DNA of 64,000 bases from Carettochelys insculpta (Eukaryota > Chordata > Testudines > Carettochelyidae), in assembly GCF_033958435.1 (NCBI RefSeq), contig NC_134152.1, forward strand, positions 20,372,001-20,436,000, in the 5' to 3' direction. Of this stretch, positions 33,216-45,784 are shown piece by piece; the stretch's first letter is position 1; each line of letters begins with the position of its first letter. A model generated the notes under the pieces. It was given only the letters and a program-made list of their open reading frames with translations, searched no databases and was not told where the DNA came from. The translations under genes and the position numbers were made by a program.

Positions 33216-36200
33216 ACCTACAATCAGTCCCTAACTTTGACTTTGTCTTCCAATTTCCACCCCATGTTCTTGTCCTTTCTGAAGAAAAGTTGCTCTGCTC
33301 TCTTGTTCCCAGGCCAGGATGAATCCACTCATTAAATTTGCTCCTTTGCTGTGACTCTATGTGTGTCTCCCTAGAAACACCGGATCACATTTCATTTCCC
33401 AACTTTAATTGGCTTTTTCTTAGAAACGTAGATGGTGACAGCAGAGTGTTAGCTACTGAGGTGATACTGACAACTGTGACCAGGCTGAAGGAAACAAAGC
33501 ATAACCTCTGCTATGTAAGAGTGAAAATAAAGGCAAACTAAAATAGTGGCTCCATTTACAGAGTACATTTATTTCCAGAACAATATTATGGGATGGTCCA
33601 TATGTTTTAATGGCATACATGGAATGGAATGGACCAGCTTGTTTCTGGCTCACCCTTTGTTAGCAGGGATGGGGACAAAGGGCAAACAAATGAAAGAACT
33701 GCTCCCTCCTTGCTGTCCTAGGCCACAAACCACCTGAAAGCAGGCAGGGCCTTTGCTTCTCCCTCCATCCCCACTTCTCCACTCCACCCAACTGACTCCT
33801 GTGGGACTAGCTTATCTCAAAGAGGTGCATGGGGGTGAGAGTGGGGTAAGAGGGCTATACCATTCAAAGGAATGGTGGGACAGACATGGTCCCATGCAGT
33901 CCAGGGAGCTCTGGCAAGTTCTGTTGTCAGCATTTTCCTGCTCAGGCTAACCAGTAATTCTCCATGTAGCTTCCACTTTCCCTGCACATCTTATCAGTCA
34001 GGATTCTTACATCTTCACAGCCACAGCCGTGTGGGAGAGGAATAATCATTGCTCACAATAACCCTGAAGCTTTCTCTGCATTACGGAGTAGCAGGCCAAT
34101 CCACAAACATCTATTCACAACAAATCTTTATTCACCAGAATAGTTCCATTCATGGAATACTCCAGAAAGTGTGAATTACTGGCCTGGGTAAAATTTGCTG
34201 TGTTGGGGGCCTAGCATTGCTCAGATGTAATAAATAATGGTCAGCAATCCTGAATATTTTCAAGTGCTTGGGAAATGACTAATTAGAAGTGGCTGCAGTA
34301 ACCCTTACAGCCCTGCAGACAACACCACAAGACCCCACCATGGTGATATTCCCGAGTTTGCTAGGCTGAAACAATATCCTTAAAGTTGTGTTTAAACACA
34401 AATCTCCAGCCTGACCGGTGCTAGCTATGATCATAGAGCTATATTTTTTGGTGCTGGAGTGCCCAGAATGCTTTGAAAGATAGACTGGTTGGGGCCACAC
34501 AGACCCAGTAATTAAAAGAGTTTTCCCAAGCCTGTAATTATATTCAATAACTCCAAAGACCACAGGCTGGGAAGAAAGATAATACCTCCGAAAACTAGCT
34601 TTATTGCTAGAAAGGAATTATGGCTTTTTCTCTCTTCAAAATTCCTTTCTTAATTAAAGCCATTGTACTGACATACTGTATTTACAATGCCACATTCACA
34701 AGGCTTGGCAAATATTGGGTTATCATATCCAAGCACATGCTTTCCCAAAGAAGAATCACTTTCTTCTAAGCTGTGTTTGCTCTATCAGTGGTTCTTTCTG
34801 TTCATGTTACTTCAGCCGGAATCTGAATTTACTTCCCTCCATTAAAATGGCTTCTACAAGCAGCTCCATGCAGAGGTAATAAGACAGCTTGTCGGGTAAA
34901 GAAGCTCTATCAATGGTTCTGTAAACCCATGTTTTCTACAGGCTCCTTCTTACAATAAGCCCAATGATGTCTGCAGTGCCCCTCCCCTGAGACAGCATCA
35001 CACTGTGATTGTAGCTTGGTAAAGGGTGCCACTGACTTCTCAGTATGGTGATGATCGGGGAGAAGCTAAGAAGCCTTTGTGATTATCAAAATAAGTGACT
35101 TTGCATTAAAGCAACTGTTGAAAATACATGACTTTATTTACCAAGCTGCATCAGGAAGGCTCACATTAAATAAATACATATCTATAAAACTCGCCTTTTA
35201 AAGGCAATGGGGCATCTGACAAAAACCCATAAATGAGATCTAACCCATACGAACATTTCATCTGGGCTGAGGGCTTCCTCTGGAGTGTGCTCGTAGGCTC
35301 ACCTGGGTCATTAACCTGACTGCACCTTCTCTGAGTGAACTTCTGGAGGAGCCCAAGTTTCCATGCCTGCAGACCAGGCCCTTACTTCCATCCACCCCTT
35401 GTTAGTCTTGGTCCATCAGCCCTCTCTGCTGCTCTTTTCTGTTTCAATGGGAAGCAGCTGAGGCATTCCCTCTTCCCCTACTCCATTTCTAACCCCAGAG
35501 AGTGCTGCAAAAAAGCATAAATAAAAGATCTTGTCAGCTCACTTGACATGACTCAAAACGGAGCTCAACAGCCAGCAACAAACACTACTTCCAGAGAAGT
35601 ACTTCCACCAACAATTTGCCCTCCACCAAAGGTGTTCTGTGCTGTGTGGGAGGAGCAGAAGGAGGGTGTCTGGGTTGAGCGATTAAAATCTAGGGGGGTA
35701 TGTGAGGCATCTGAGGGGCATGTAACCCCCCCCTCAGTTCCCCCAAGTAAGAATGCCCAAGGCTTTATATTTTAAGTTTAGGAGTGGAAGAGAGAAGCGA
35801 GCAGCAAACTCAGTAATGTTCTCTGTGCTTCAGTGCCAGATTTACAATAGTATCAGTGTCACCATTCTCAGAAGGGGCCACAGCCTGCTTTTCTTGCATG
35901 AGCCCTAAGCCCCTGCTAGCTTACCACTTATCCCTCTCAGTGCACCCGCTGGAGAGCCCAGGGCTCCTGTCCACCAGGGCCCCACCTGCTGGCTTCTCTC
36001 TGCTTTCCCATCTTCCCCAGAGACTTCCTGGTAATTCAGTAAGTGGTTGTAATGTAAATAAACCTTCCTCTAAAAAGTGCCCCTTTCCTGCCTGAACTCA
36101 GAGGCTTCCGCGTTCTCTGTGATGTCCTTCTCTGGCACTAAGACTTGCGAAGCTGTTGCCTTTAAACAGAAGGGTCTCCCAGAGCTCAGTCTAAATCCCC

Positions 36201-38404
36201 AAATGGCTTTGAAAACCTCAACCTTTGTTAATAACAAACAAAGGAAAATAAAATAAAGTCTGGCTTGACTCTGGGGTTCTGGACATTGTCTAAACTCAGG
36301 ATGTGGAATGGGCATGGAGTATTATAGACCAAGTCTGGCTTTATTTTATCTTCGCATTATTACGATTTACTGGAGCATACCAGCAATATGTCCCTGAGTC
36401 TCTTTACTATTACACAGGGGCTATTCTCCAAGCATGGGGCCCTAACTATTTTTACCCATACATCTAAATGAACGAAATTAATTTATTACTAATACTGTAC
36501 ACTGACTCCAGAATTGTTTTCTTAATTCTCCACAAATAAGTCTTGTATAATAATATAGAAAGATTTGAACTGAAATAGGAAGTTCATTTTAATTTGATCT
36601 CATTTATGACCGCACATCACGGTGGTACATATGGTGAGGAAATGAAAGCACTCTTATAACAGATGAGCATTCAAGATTAAATATTACACTTGTTGATACA
36701 TTCTGCCTATATGTGCTTTTAATACCCAAACTGCATTTAAATTTAGGTTTTTAGTACATGGAGAGCAAGTTGCTGCCTGTCATGTAACTCCTGATTTTTT
36801 TTTCCCATTACTGTTAACTGGCGATTTTCATTCATTAGTCTACCATGGTCCTGTTCTTTTGGAAGCGAGGATGTGACCTGTGTCTTGTAGCCTCTGGGAT
36901 AAGTGTACAGTTAGATTATTTCAGGCAGACCTACCTACTAAGTCTACATTTACCCCCATGCCTAGTGCACAACACATGGATTTGCCCACTGAAGTCAGTG
37001 GCATGCCAGGAAATGCTGGCTGGGATGAGACTGGCATTCTGCACTGGATGTGGGAAAAGCGCTAAGAGGCAACTCAACAGTTTAGGCCTACTTCTTGGGT
37101 GGCCTGGTGCTAGCAAGGCAAAGCCCCTATTGCATCGCTCAGGACACTGGTCAGATCTGTTTGGAGTGGCTGCATCAAGTGAAACTGTCTAGACATAATG
37201 GAAGGGGGCCACAATCTCACACCATTCATTGTCTGTTAACTCTAGAATTGGAAATGAATCTGAAAAGTCCCAAACTAAATCCTTTAATATCCCCCCTGCC
37301 TACCCCCTCCCCCCATTTAATCTGTATCAGTCTCCAGTTCTGACTCTTGTCTGGAATCCATGGCTACCTGTGATCTGTTGTTGTTTGTACTTTGCTATGT
37401 ACAATCTGGTTTTTGGCTTCGTTATAGAGGTAATTTCAGAGTCTAGGTTGTAAAGTAAATGATGTAAACAACAGAATGGACTAGACATGAAATTTTGCTG
37501 GCAAATTAAGTAGCCAGGAAGTATTGCAGAGATATAGCTAGTCCATTTATTACACTGATAACACGTCAGAAGGGGAGCTGGAATATAGCACACTGAAACC
37601 CATTGTAATCAACTAGAAGACAAATGTAAAGGTGGGCAAATGTGACATCCTTACACATGTGTTAAGTGCTGAAATGTGCTGAGGTCTGAGTACTCTCAGA
37701 AGCCAGTTTATTGCGGGTTGGTATTTAGGTGTGGGTGAGTGTTTATGGTGTGTTTGCTGCTTGTTCTTTTTCTTAGTGGAAGAAGTAGGTCTGTCCTTGA
37801 GGGGGTTGCCAACTCTTCCACTTTCTCCCAGGACTGTGCCAGAATTGGGCACTATCTCCCAGAGGCTTCTATAGACAATTGAGGAAATTTTAGGCTGCTA
37901 AAAGTCTGGCAGTGCAGTGGGGCTTAGGCAGGCCTCCTGTCTGCCCTGACCTTATGCTGCTCCTGGAAGCACCTGGCATGTCCCTGCAGTCTCATCTTGA
38001 GCATTGGCTCCACAGCTCCCATTGGCCAGGAGTCCTAGTGTACTGCCAACCAGGAGCCACCTGAGGTAAGAGCCACATGGCCAGAGCCCTTCCCCATCCT
38101 CCATCCTGCCTGCCCTAGGTCCCCCGAGGCTCCTCCGGCACCTAAACATCTTCCAAGAGCCTGCATCTCAACCTCCTGCTCCAGCCTGGTGAGGAGGTTG
38201 CAATTTGTTTTTCATGGTATCTGTCTGCAGCCAGTGTTACTAGTTCCTCTCTTCCATGTAAACAACAGTGATTTCTAAGCCAAAATAATGGAAAGATAAA
38301 GGGTGGGACAGAGGGAACTGAGAGAGAGGACAGGCAAAATCTTGAAGGAGCTAATGTCAGAGGAGACAAAGCGTTGGTGCTGGGGCAATTTGCAGGGTGG
38401 GTCA
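33216..38404. other. Mostly unique non-coding DNA
   Basis: A 5.2-kb stretch without a recognised repeat family, RNA gene or splice-bounded exon. It includes moderately AT-rich (36430-36790) and CT-rich (37290-37320) parts. Small open frames on both strands lack domains. Confidence 0.4.
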
Positions 38405-38700
38405 GGACAGCCAAGGGCGGGGACAAAGGGGCAATTGCCCCAGGACCCAGAAATTCAAAGGGACCTGGGGCTCTCAGCCACAGCTACTGCAGCAGCAGTA
38501 GTAGCAGCTGGAGTCCTGGGCTCCTTAAATCACTGCTGAGCATCACACTGCAAACCACATGAGGCTCTGAGGGCTGGGGTAGCGGGTAGCAGAGCTGGGC
38601 TTCGGACAGTGCTGGGAGCTGGATGCTCTGGCCCCACCCCTTCTGAGGGCATGGAGCCAGCCCCCCACCCAACACCTTTCCCCACGGGTCTGCCAGAGAT
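38405..38700 (+). mobile_element. Unnamed dispersed repeat, copy 1
   Basis: 'acaaaggggcaattgcccc', 'attcaaagggacctggggctc', 'ggagtcctgggctccttaaat' and 'ctctgagggctggggtag' recur in the same order at 63785-64000. The class is not clear; the sequence is GC-rich and lacks a sensible frame. Confidence 0.55.
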
Positions 38701-38746
38701 GTCAGCCCTCTGGGAGCCATTGAATCAAACTGCAGACCCTATATAT

Positions 38747-39211
38747 CAGTGTTTTCTTAAACTGTGTTCTGCGGAACACTGGTGTTTCATGAACAACTCA
38801 CAGGTGTGCCATGAGCACCTGGAAAAACACTTCTGTTGTTAAGTGCTGGGGCTATAGGGGAGGGGATCCTACGGCATCCCTGGATTGAAGTGGTTTCAAT
38901 CATTTAAAGCAGTGGTCTTAAACTTTTTGAGACCACGGAACACCTAACAATCTTATTTTTTATTGAGGAACGCCAATGAATATTTTCTTAAAAAAAAAAC
39001 AAAACAAAATACATCAACATATACCACAAAACCAAAAAGTAAGTTAGTCAGATATCATAATAATGAAGAAATAACACCATATCTGGTTTTAATACCAGAA
39101 AACACATACATGTGCTACACTACACGTTGCTACTTGTTATGCTGTCCTGGCATGCCTGTGAGTTGTTCACGGAACACCAGTGTTCCAGGGAACATAGTTT
39201 AAGAAACACTG
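38747..39211. mobile_element. hAT-like element(s), overlapping ends
   Basis: Left end CAGTGTTTTCTTAAACTGTG and right end 'catagtttaagaaacactg' are inverted repeats, and both sides carry 'ggaacac(t/c)ggtgttyc'. A third terminus (CAGTGGTCTTAAACTTTTTG) starts at 38910, so two related copies may be merged or nested. No clear 8-bp duplication. Confidence 0.6.
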
Positions 39212-39834
39212 GGGCAGTATGTATGGCGGACTTGCTCACTCGCAGAAAAATGAAATGTGGTGGTGGTGGTGGCGGCACTTGTCTTGCTTGCTCTCCTTGA
39301 GAAGTTTCCAAAGAATGCTCTTGAAACCTGCAAGTGTTATTTAAAGCTCCTCTTGTCTCCTTCCTCTTTGTTGTTTCTTGGGAGGGGAGAGAGGGGAATG
39401 TTGAAAACTACTGTTCTGATACTCTTCCATGTGGGGTGTGGGGCTACAGAGGGGGTCCCTCATGAACGGCGAGGGAGCCGGGAGCAGCCTAGCCCTCCCC
39501 GGGGCCCACTCACATACATGTGGGAGTGGGTGCTGCCTCGCACCTATAGGCATGTCCATGGGCCTCACTCCTTGGTGTGTCTGGGATCAGGCCTGCACCC
39601 TTGCGGTTAGCCTGCTTCGAGCCGTGGCAGGTGCTGGGAGAGCCAATCCCCGCCTCAGGGCCTGACGCTCGTCTGGGTTCTCATGAGCCAAGCAGCAGGA
39701 TGCTGCCCATGCTTTGGGGCTGTCAGCTGGGTCAGGTGGTGCACACGACTGCTGCGCATGGTTCCACGTGCTGGGACAACAGCGCAGGGTCCCACCCACA
39801 CCAGCCAGTTCTTCCTTGTGGCGACTGGGATCTG
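39212..39834. other. GC-richer non-coding DNA
   Basis: A short GGT-repeat at 39257-39275 is visible; otherwise nothing recognised. Confidence 0.35.
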
Positions 39835-39950
39835 GCTCTTGAAAAAACTGCTCCATTCTGTCAACCTGCTGTTGACAGAACGCACTTTGCAATCTGGCTG
39901 CTTCCCTGGTTTTGTCAACAAACCACTGCAGTCCAGATATGGGCTGTGTT
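39835..39950. mobile_element. Internal fragment of CTGTTGACAGAA-type MITE
   Basis: 'cattctgtcaacctgctgttgacagaacg' and 'ggttttgtcaacaaa' match the inner part of the elements at 28570 and 59667. No termini are visible. Confidence 0.5.
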
Positions 39951-40272
39951 ACAGAAGCTGATTAGAGCTGCCTGAAAGGCTGCGCTACTGTACCAGATGT
40001 GGTTTTCTGGTGTGGTGCTACCTCTTACGAGAACTCACCTGCCCTCTGATGTGACATTTGCAATGGGATGTGGGGGCCTGGGAAAGAAGTCCTATAGCTA
40101 TCTTCCACAGAGCTTGTGCAAAGGGAACTTGTCTCTAGCCAGAACAGAGTTATGCTCACACAGGGCACTTGGGAATATTATATCCGAATCAAATATTTTT
40201 TTCTAGGCACTAGACATATGATGTAAATGGAATTTACCATCCAAATCCCTATGAATTTGCATTCACGTGAAT

Positions 40273-40392
40273 CTGATGAAGCGGGTCTTTGCCCATGAAA
40301 GCTTATGCTCCAAAATATTTGTTAGTCTGTAAGGTGCCACAGGACTCCTTGTTGGTTTTGCAGATACAGATGAACACAGCTCCTGCTCTGAT
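40273..40392 (+). mobile_element. PLE (type A) 3' terminal copy, starts at hammerhead core
   Basis: A 120-bp copy flanked by a short duplication GTGAAT (40267-40272, 40393-40398). Its first bases are CTGATGA, the hammerhead core. It then runs through a partly decayed stem II (GCGGGU-CUUU-GCCCAU), GAAA, GC-UUAU-GC, CUC, and on to the end with 'gtgccacaggactcc' and a 'gatacagatgaacacagctcc' tail. Confidence 0.75.
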
Positions 40393-40398
40393 GTGAAT

Positions 40399-41173
40399 TT
40401 CAGAGCGCTGTCAATTTTACTTCCTGGTCTTAATCTGTCTGACTCCAGTTAAATTCAGATTTGCAAAGGGTGGTGGTGGGGCTGGGGGGTAGCGCGTGTT
40501 TTGTTGCTGTTTCAAGTGACTGTGAAATCTTGTGATGACAGCCCATCCCATGAGGCTCAGCTGGTGTGCTCAGCTGTCTGGCCCTGGGCTGGTTAAATAT
40601 CGGAATGCAAATGTGCAAGAAGCAGGGAGGCTAGGGTTCATTTCTGAGCCTTTCTGTTAGCAGACGCTTGGTAGCCTTGTGCACTCAGACACATGCATGT
40701 GTATTTGACCTGCTTAGCGTTACCAGTTTCTATTTTCTGTCTTCTTGGTTTTTATGAGTCGATGGACAGCTTACCACCACCAGTGATGAATGCACAGCAG
40801 TTCTCTGGTTAGATTTGAAGACTCTGTTGAGTCAAGTTTGTCAGTAACTAGAACAAAATATGATGTCACTTTTAAGATAATCATTACTCTTAAAAGCTAT
40901 GCTTGGGATGGGCAAACTTTGAGATGTGAATGCTTTTTTCCTCTCCTGAATACGGGTGAAAAGTTACAATTTAAAAAATACTAGTGAACTGGCCATTTGG
41001 GAGAAAAAGAATCAGCTTGATTCAAGTGACATATTTCATTTGAATAATTCTGAAATGTTGCATTTTGACTGTCACAATTTCTTTTATGATACTTAACTTA
41101 CATTTCTAGAAAAAGCCATTTCAATGGAAAGGGTTGAATTTTAAATTTAGAAATTGAAGCTAATTATAATAAA
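40399..41173. other. Non-coding DNA without recognised features
   Basis: Nothing recognised. Confidence 0.4.
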
Positions 41174-41175
41174 TA

Positions 41176-41729
41176 CAGCAAACCCTTGATTTAATGGACT
41201 AATGGTGCGGAGGGGTGTCTGTTATTCCTGAAGATCCAGTACCTGCCCACCCACCCCCACCAGACTCCCCAGTCCCAGTCACACAAAAAAAGCTGATGAC
41301 TCACCAGAGCTGCCAACGCTGGCGGAGCCGCCAGAGCCCACCATGTGGCTGGGACCCCACTGCATCGTTGGAGCTACCAGACTCAGAGCTGGGACCCTAC
41401 CAAGTGGCTGGAGGAGCCACTGCCACCACAAGAGCCACCACTCCATCCTCCTACCCTGGGTGAGGTGCGTGCATGACTGCTGCCTGCTGGTGTACGCGCC
41501 CCAGCCCTGGTGGGAGGAGTGTGTGACAGCTCCGGTGGAGGAGATATGGCTCCTCCAGTCAAGCCATGGCAGTGGTAAATCCCTTAACATACTTTTTTCT
41601 GGGAGGGAGGGGGATTTAGGGTTTTATGGACCCCCAGCAGATTTCGGGAACACCGGGGGAGGGGAGCTGATGGGTGTCTGTTGTTCCCAAGTCTGCTAAA
41701 TTGGGGTCCATAAAATTGAGGGGTTACTG
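41176..41729. mobile_element. Tigger/pogo-like MITE (554 bp)
   Basis: CAGCAAACCCTTGATTTAATG on the left and 'ataaaattgaggggttactg' on the right are imperfect inverted repeats, each bordered by TA (41174-41175, 41730-41731). Sub-terminal copies of 'gggtgtctgtt(a/g)ttcc' occur on both sides. The GC-rich interior has no transposase. Confidence 0.78.
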
Positions 41730-41731
41730 TA

Positions 41732-42164
41732 TTTAATAGAGCGTTTCAGAGCCAACCTAAAAGTGTCAAAACAATCAAAATGAAACAGTTTAAAATTTTT
41801 CATTTACAAAATATTGAAGAGGGGCCTTTCAGCAATTTAGAAAAACCCAACATTTGTTTTTGTCAAGATATTTGTCTGTCGTGATCTTTCCCTATGGACA
41901 GCTTCACTTTCAATCAGCTGGGCGAGGGCTACACTGTAGCCGTAACCCACGACAACTCTTGCGTAAGTCGCTTTGAAGTAACTGATTTTGAACTTCCCTT
42001 ACACCTCTCACGTTACGGGGTAGCAGGAACAAAATGCCGTGCTCGACATAGCAAGGCTATTTCAAGCGTGATGTTTAGCTGCAGGGTTTCTCGAAATGGA
42101 AACCACCGTATAACATAGCTTAAGTAATTTCTAATGAAAAAAACATTTCCATTGAAGCGTATCT
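41732..42164. other. Non-coding DNA without recognised features
   Basis: Nothing recognised. Confidence 0.35.
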
Positions 42165-42169
42165 TCAAA

Positions 42170-42366
42170 AACAAGAATTCCTGTGGCACCTTTTAAACTA
42201 ACAGATATTTTGGAGCATAAGCTTTTAAGCTCGAACACCCACTTTGTCATCTGCCAAAGCGGGTCTTTGCCCACGAAAGCTCAAGCAAGTGGGTCTTTGC
42301 CCATGAAAGTTTATGCTCCAAAATATCTGTTAGTCTGTAAGGTGCCACAGACTTCTTGTTATTTTT
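42170..42366. mobile_element. PLE (type A) palindromic copy with two core units
   Basis: Left arm 42170-42230 is the minus end, right arm 42307-42366 the plus end; together they form a long hairpin. The middle contains two tandem partial hammerhead-like blocks in + orientation: GCGGGUCUUUGCCCAC-GAAAGCUC (42259-42282) and GUGGGUCUUUGCCCAU-GAAAGUUUAUGCUC (42289-42318). No certain target duplication. Confidence 0.75.
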
Positions 42367-43372
42367 ACTGAAAATTTTCCAATCAGCTCTACTCAAAACT
42401 TTGGTGATGGGACCCAGTGATTGCAGCAGAGAACTCCTCAGTAGGCTCTGGTGAAAAAATACAAACAAATCAAAGCAAACCAGAAAAGAGGAAAGCTCCT
42501 GTTTTATTTCTATTGTCTTGCTTGTGAATGCTGAACGTGTTGCTCATGTTTGTTTTGAGTATTGTCCCGTAGTTAAGTGCTGCATTGCCAGCCATAATTA
42601 TAGAGTGAGCAGGATGCAAATGAACACATGCTATTTCCTTAAGAATTGAGCCCTCCTCCACCCAGTACATTTATAAGTGTATTATTATTGTTATAGGTAC
42701 ATATATAGATACACACAAGCTCTCGCCCCTCAGTGTGTGAGCTCATTAGCTAAAGTACAGAGTGTCTGCAAACAGAAGAACCCAACATTTAGCAGTGTTT
42801 ACTTGCCAGTTCCTTTAATTCATCATTAGTGGAAATGGGCAGTTCTATTATTGCTATCATAGGCTTCATTTGAGCATGCTATAATAATGCAAAAGTAATA
42901 ACTACTTATGTGCTTATAGACTGCCTCACAATTAGAGATGCACACATACTTAAGAATGCCCTTAAAAGGATCAGAACATCTGCACTCCTTGCCTTTTTAG
43001 CAAATAAGAAATCATTAGAGAAGCAGCCATTTATTTCTCCTTTCTTGAGCTTGTCTCTACTTGGTGTCACTAAAAATCCATTCACAAAAATTATGAATGG
43101 TAAATATGTCATTTCTAAACTGTGCTGAAAGGTTACAAGATATAGTGTATTTAGGGCACCTTGGTGATTATGATGCCTAGTTTCTATTAAAATTAAGATT
43201 TGTTAGAGCGACTGTGATGTCTGTCCTGGTTAAAAAAAAAAAAAATGACTGGACAACCCTTTGTGTGGGCACATTGTTACCAAATGTGCACCTGATCGTC
43301 TGCTGACTGAAGTCAGTTGGAGTTTTGCCACTGACTTCAATGAATGCACAAACAGCCTTGTGATAGCATACT
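42367..43372. other. Non-coding DNA without recognised features
   Basis: Contains a short poly(A) run near 43231-43244. Nothing else recognised. Confidence 0.35.
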
Positions 43373-43375
43373 ACG

Positions 43376-43510
43376 GGTATGTCTTTGTAACCTCTGACAG
43401 GCAAACTCAGACCTGGGACCTCTGGAGCTTAGTGTATGAGCCTCCGCAGTTTGAGTTAAAAGAAACCTGCCCCTCAACAGTGGCTGTAGAATACTTGGTG
43501 TTTCTCTCTG
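43376..43510. mobile_element. Possible Harbinger-like MITE left part
   Basis: 'gggtatgtctttgtaacctctgacaggc' followed by 'aactcagacctggga' and 'tatgagcctccgcag' resembles the GGGTACGTCTACACTGCAA family at 23596. Diverged; no right end seen. Confidence 0.35.
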
Positions 43511-44327
43511 TGAGTAGTCTAGGGGCCACTACATGGGACAGTGAACCACACCCAGCAGTGTGTGCATTACATCTTCACGACCAAGAAGATTTGTGTTGCT
43601 GCTGTGTTGTTGTTCTGGAGTTCAATTTAGCACACCTGTTAGGGATGTACTAAACTGAAGTCACAGCGTGCCCCTGTTGGCGCTTGTGCTCTTTCCCCTC
43701 ATGAGGAGTACAGGAAATCGACAGGAGCGAACGCTCCTGCAGTGGGTACGGAGCAGAAATTACGGTACATCAAGTCCAGTTACATAACGAATGTAATTAA
43801 TGGCCTCAGTGAGTAAACCATGCTCTTGTCAGAACATGTTGGGCACCCACTTCTCACTATGGGGTGATCTTTGTGTAGCAGCTATTGCTTCTTTGCCTTG
43901 GATACAGCTCGCTCCTAGATTTGTTCTTGCTTAGTGTAAGAGTGTGTCACCACATGGTACAGTTAGAGATGGAAGCAAGCAAGTCCCCTCCTGAAGGTGG
44001 GAAGTGGTTTTGGTAGAGTCTTGATTGATTTCTGCCCAGGAAACAATCTTCTAAATATGGTACATCTGAAATAACCTCACTTTACACTGGATAAATTGGC
44101 ATTTCACATGTAATTTTGAAACATTTTCAGTTCAGCATATCCCTAACACCCTTCTATTTATTTTCAACACCCTTCAATTTAAAATCAGAACTATCCCATA
44201 TTAAGAATCCCTTCCCCTCACTCTCTTTTCCAGAGATACATTCAGCTTTCAGTTGAATATCAGTCACCATGCATTGGTGAGAGCAATGCAGTTCTGCCTG
44301 GCTGTGGCTCAGGCTCACTCATGTTTC
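43511..44327. other. Non-coding DNA without recognised features
   Basis: Nothing recognised. Confidence 0.35.
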
Positions 44328-44983
44328 AGACCCTCCCGAATTCACAGCCATACAACACACATCACAGACCATGAAATCTGGCCTTTTGTCTGTTTTTACC
44401 CTATACTATGGTGGAGACCAGCGTTTCTCACTTTGGGCAGTCCTTCAGAGCTGGGCCGCCTGAGAACAGTGGTTGTAATGTTGGCTGTGCACCCAGCTCT
44501 GAAGGCAGCGCCCCAGCAGCAGCAGTGCAGAAGTAAGGCTGGTACCCACGTCACCCTTACTTCTGTACCACTACCTTCAGTGCTGGGTGGCCAGAGAGTG
44601 GTGTCTGTTAACTAAGGGCCCATATTTGCAAGCAGCAGCACAGAAGTAAGGGTGGTACTACTCTGCCATGCTGTTGTTACTTGTGCCCAGCTGCTGGCAA
44701 TAGCGCTGCTTTTGGAGCTGGATTCCCAGCCAACAGCCACTGCTCTCCAGCTACCCAACTCTGAAGGCAATGCTACTACCAGCAGTTGCTCAGAAGTAAG
44801 GGTAGAAATACTTCAACCCCCTGAAAATAACCCTACAACACCCCGAGTCCAGGACACCTACAATTACAACACTGTGGAATTCCAGATTTAAATATCTGAA
44901 ATCATTAAATTTACCTTTTTTTAGAAATCCCATGACTGTGAAATTGACCCAAATGGAACATGAATTTGATAGGGCCCTATTCT
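44328..44983. mobile_element. Non-autonomous DNA element with GGGCCCTA ends
   Basis: The left end 'gaccctcccgaattcacagcc' and right end 'catgaatttgatagggccc' are imperfect inverted repeats. 'catgaaatctggcc' near the left matches inverted 'ccatgactgtgaaattgacc' near the right. The interior has four AGAAGTAAGGSTGG units in direct and inverted orientation (44528-44800). A common reptile repeat by appearance; superfamily not assigned. Confidence 0.6.
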
Positions 44984-45781
44984 TGCTTGATTTAGAATTA
45001 GTAATCCATCTGAATTACTGTTTTGTAGTGTCGTAAAGGAAAGAAGACCACCTCATGGTCATGATATATTACCCCAAAAATTAGACTGGGTGAATCCATA
45101 CTTGAAAGAAAAGCAGAAGACTTACATCTTTTTTGTTTCAGCTTACAAATTGCAATTTGTCACCAAGAGACTGTAAAAAGTGATGCCCATTAAAGCACAG
45201 CAGAATCCACATGTGGTTATATAATACCAATGCCATCTATAGAAATGCAAATAAGGCATGTGCTAAATATGTCTGCAGTAGGTGCTGAAAGCGATAAGGG
45301 GATTTCTGTTGCAACTCCAAAGTAGTCTTGTCTTTCCAGAGGGGAGGGGAGAGTCTGAACTGATTTAGTTTTTCTCTTGATTTCATTCCCGAACAATTTT
45401 AATATTAGTTTACAAGTGGTTCAATTCCCACTTCATAACTAGTTTGTGCACAATTAGCACCCAAGCTAATTAATTTAATGATATTGCGGTGTGAGTTTTA
45501 ACCGTAATTTTTTTCCTGACAATTTTGGAGAGCTGTAGTGAAATGAAGGGTTCTTATCACTCAACATGACACCAAAGTGCTGTTTTTTAATAGAACAAAG
45601 AGGAGTCCTGTGGCTTCAGTGGTGTTAGCTGTTGACAAGGCACATGTAAGTAAAGATTAATATATCATGCCATTTTTCCAATTAAAAACACCCTGTATCT
45701 AGTCGAGAAGGACATGTGGAATTCTGCCATAAATCTGGTAAATAAGAGTGCCTCTTAAAAGGCAAAACTCTTCTTTCTCTT
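44984..45781. other. Non-coding DNA without recognised features
   Basis: A short 'aacaaagaggagtcctgtggc' at 45594-45615 resembles the PLE type A end, but is too short to call separately. Confidence 0.35.
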
Positions 45782-45784
45782 CTA

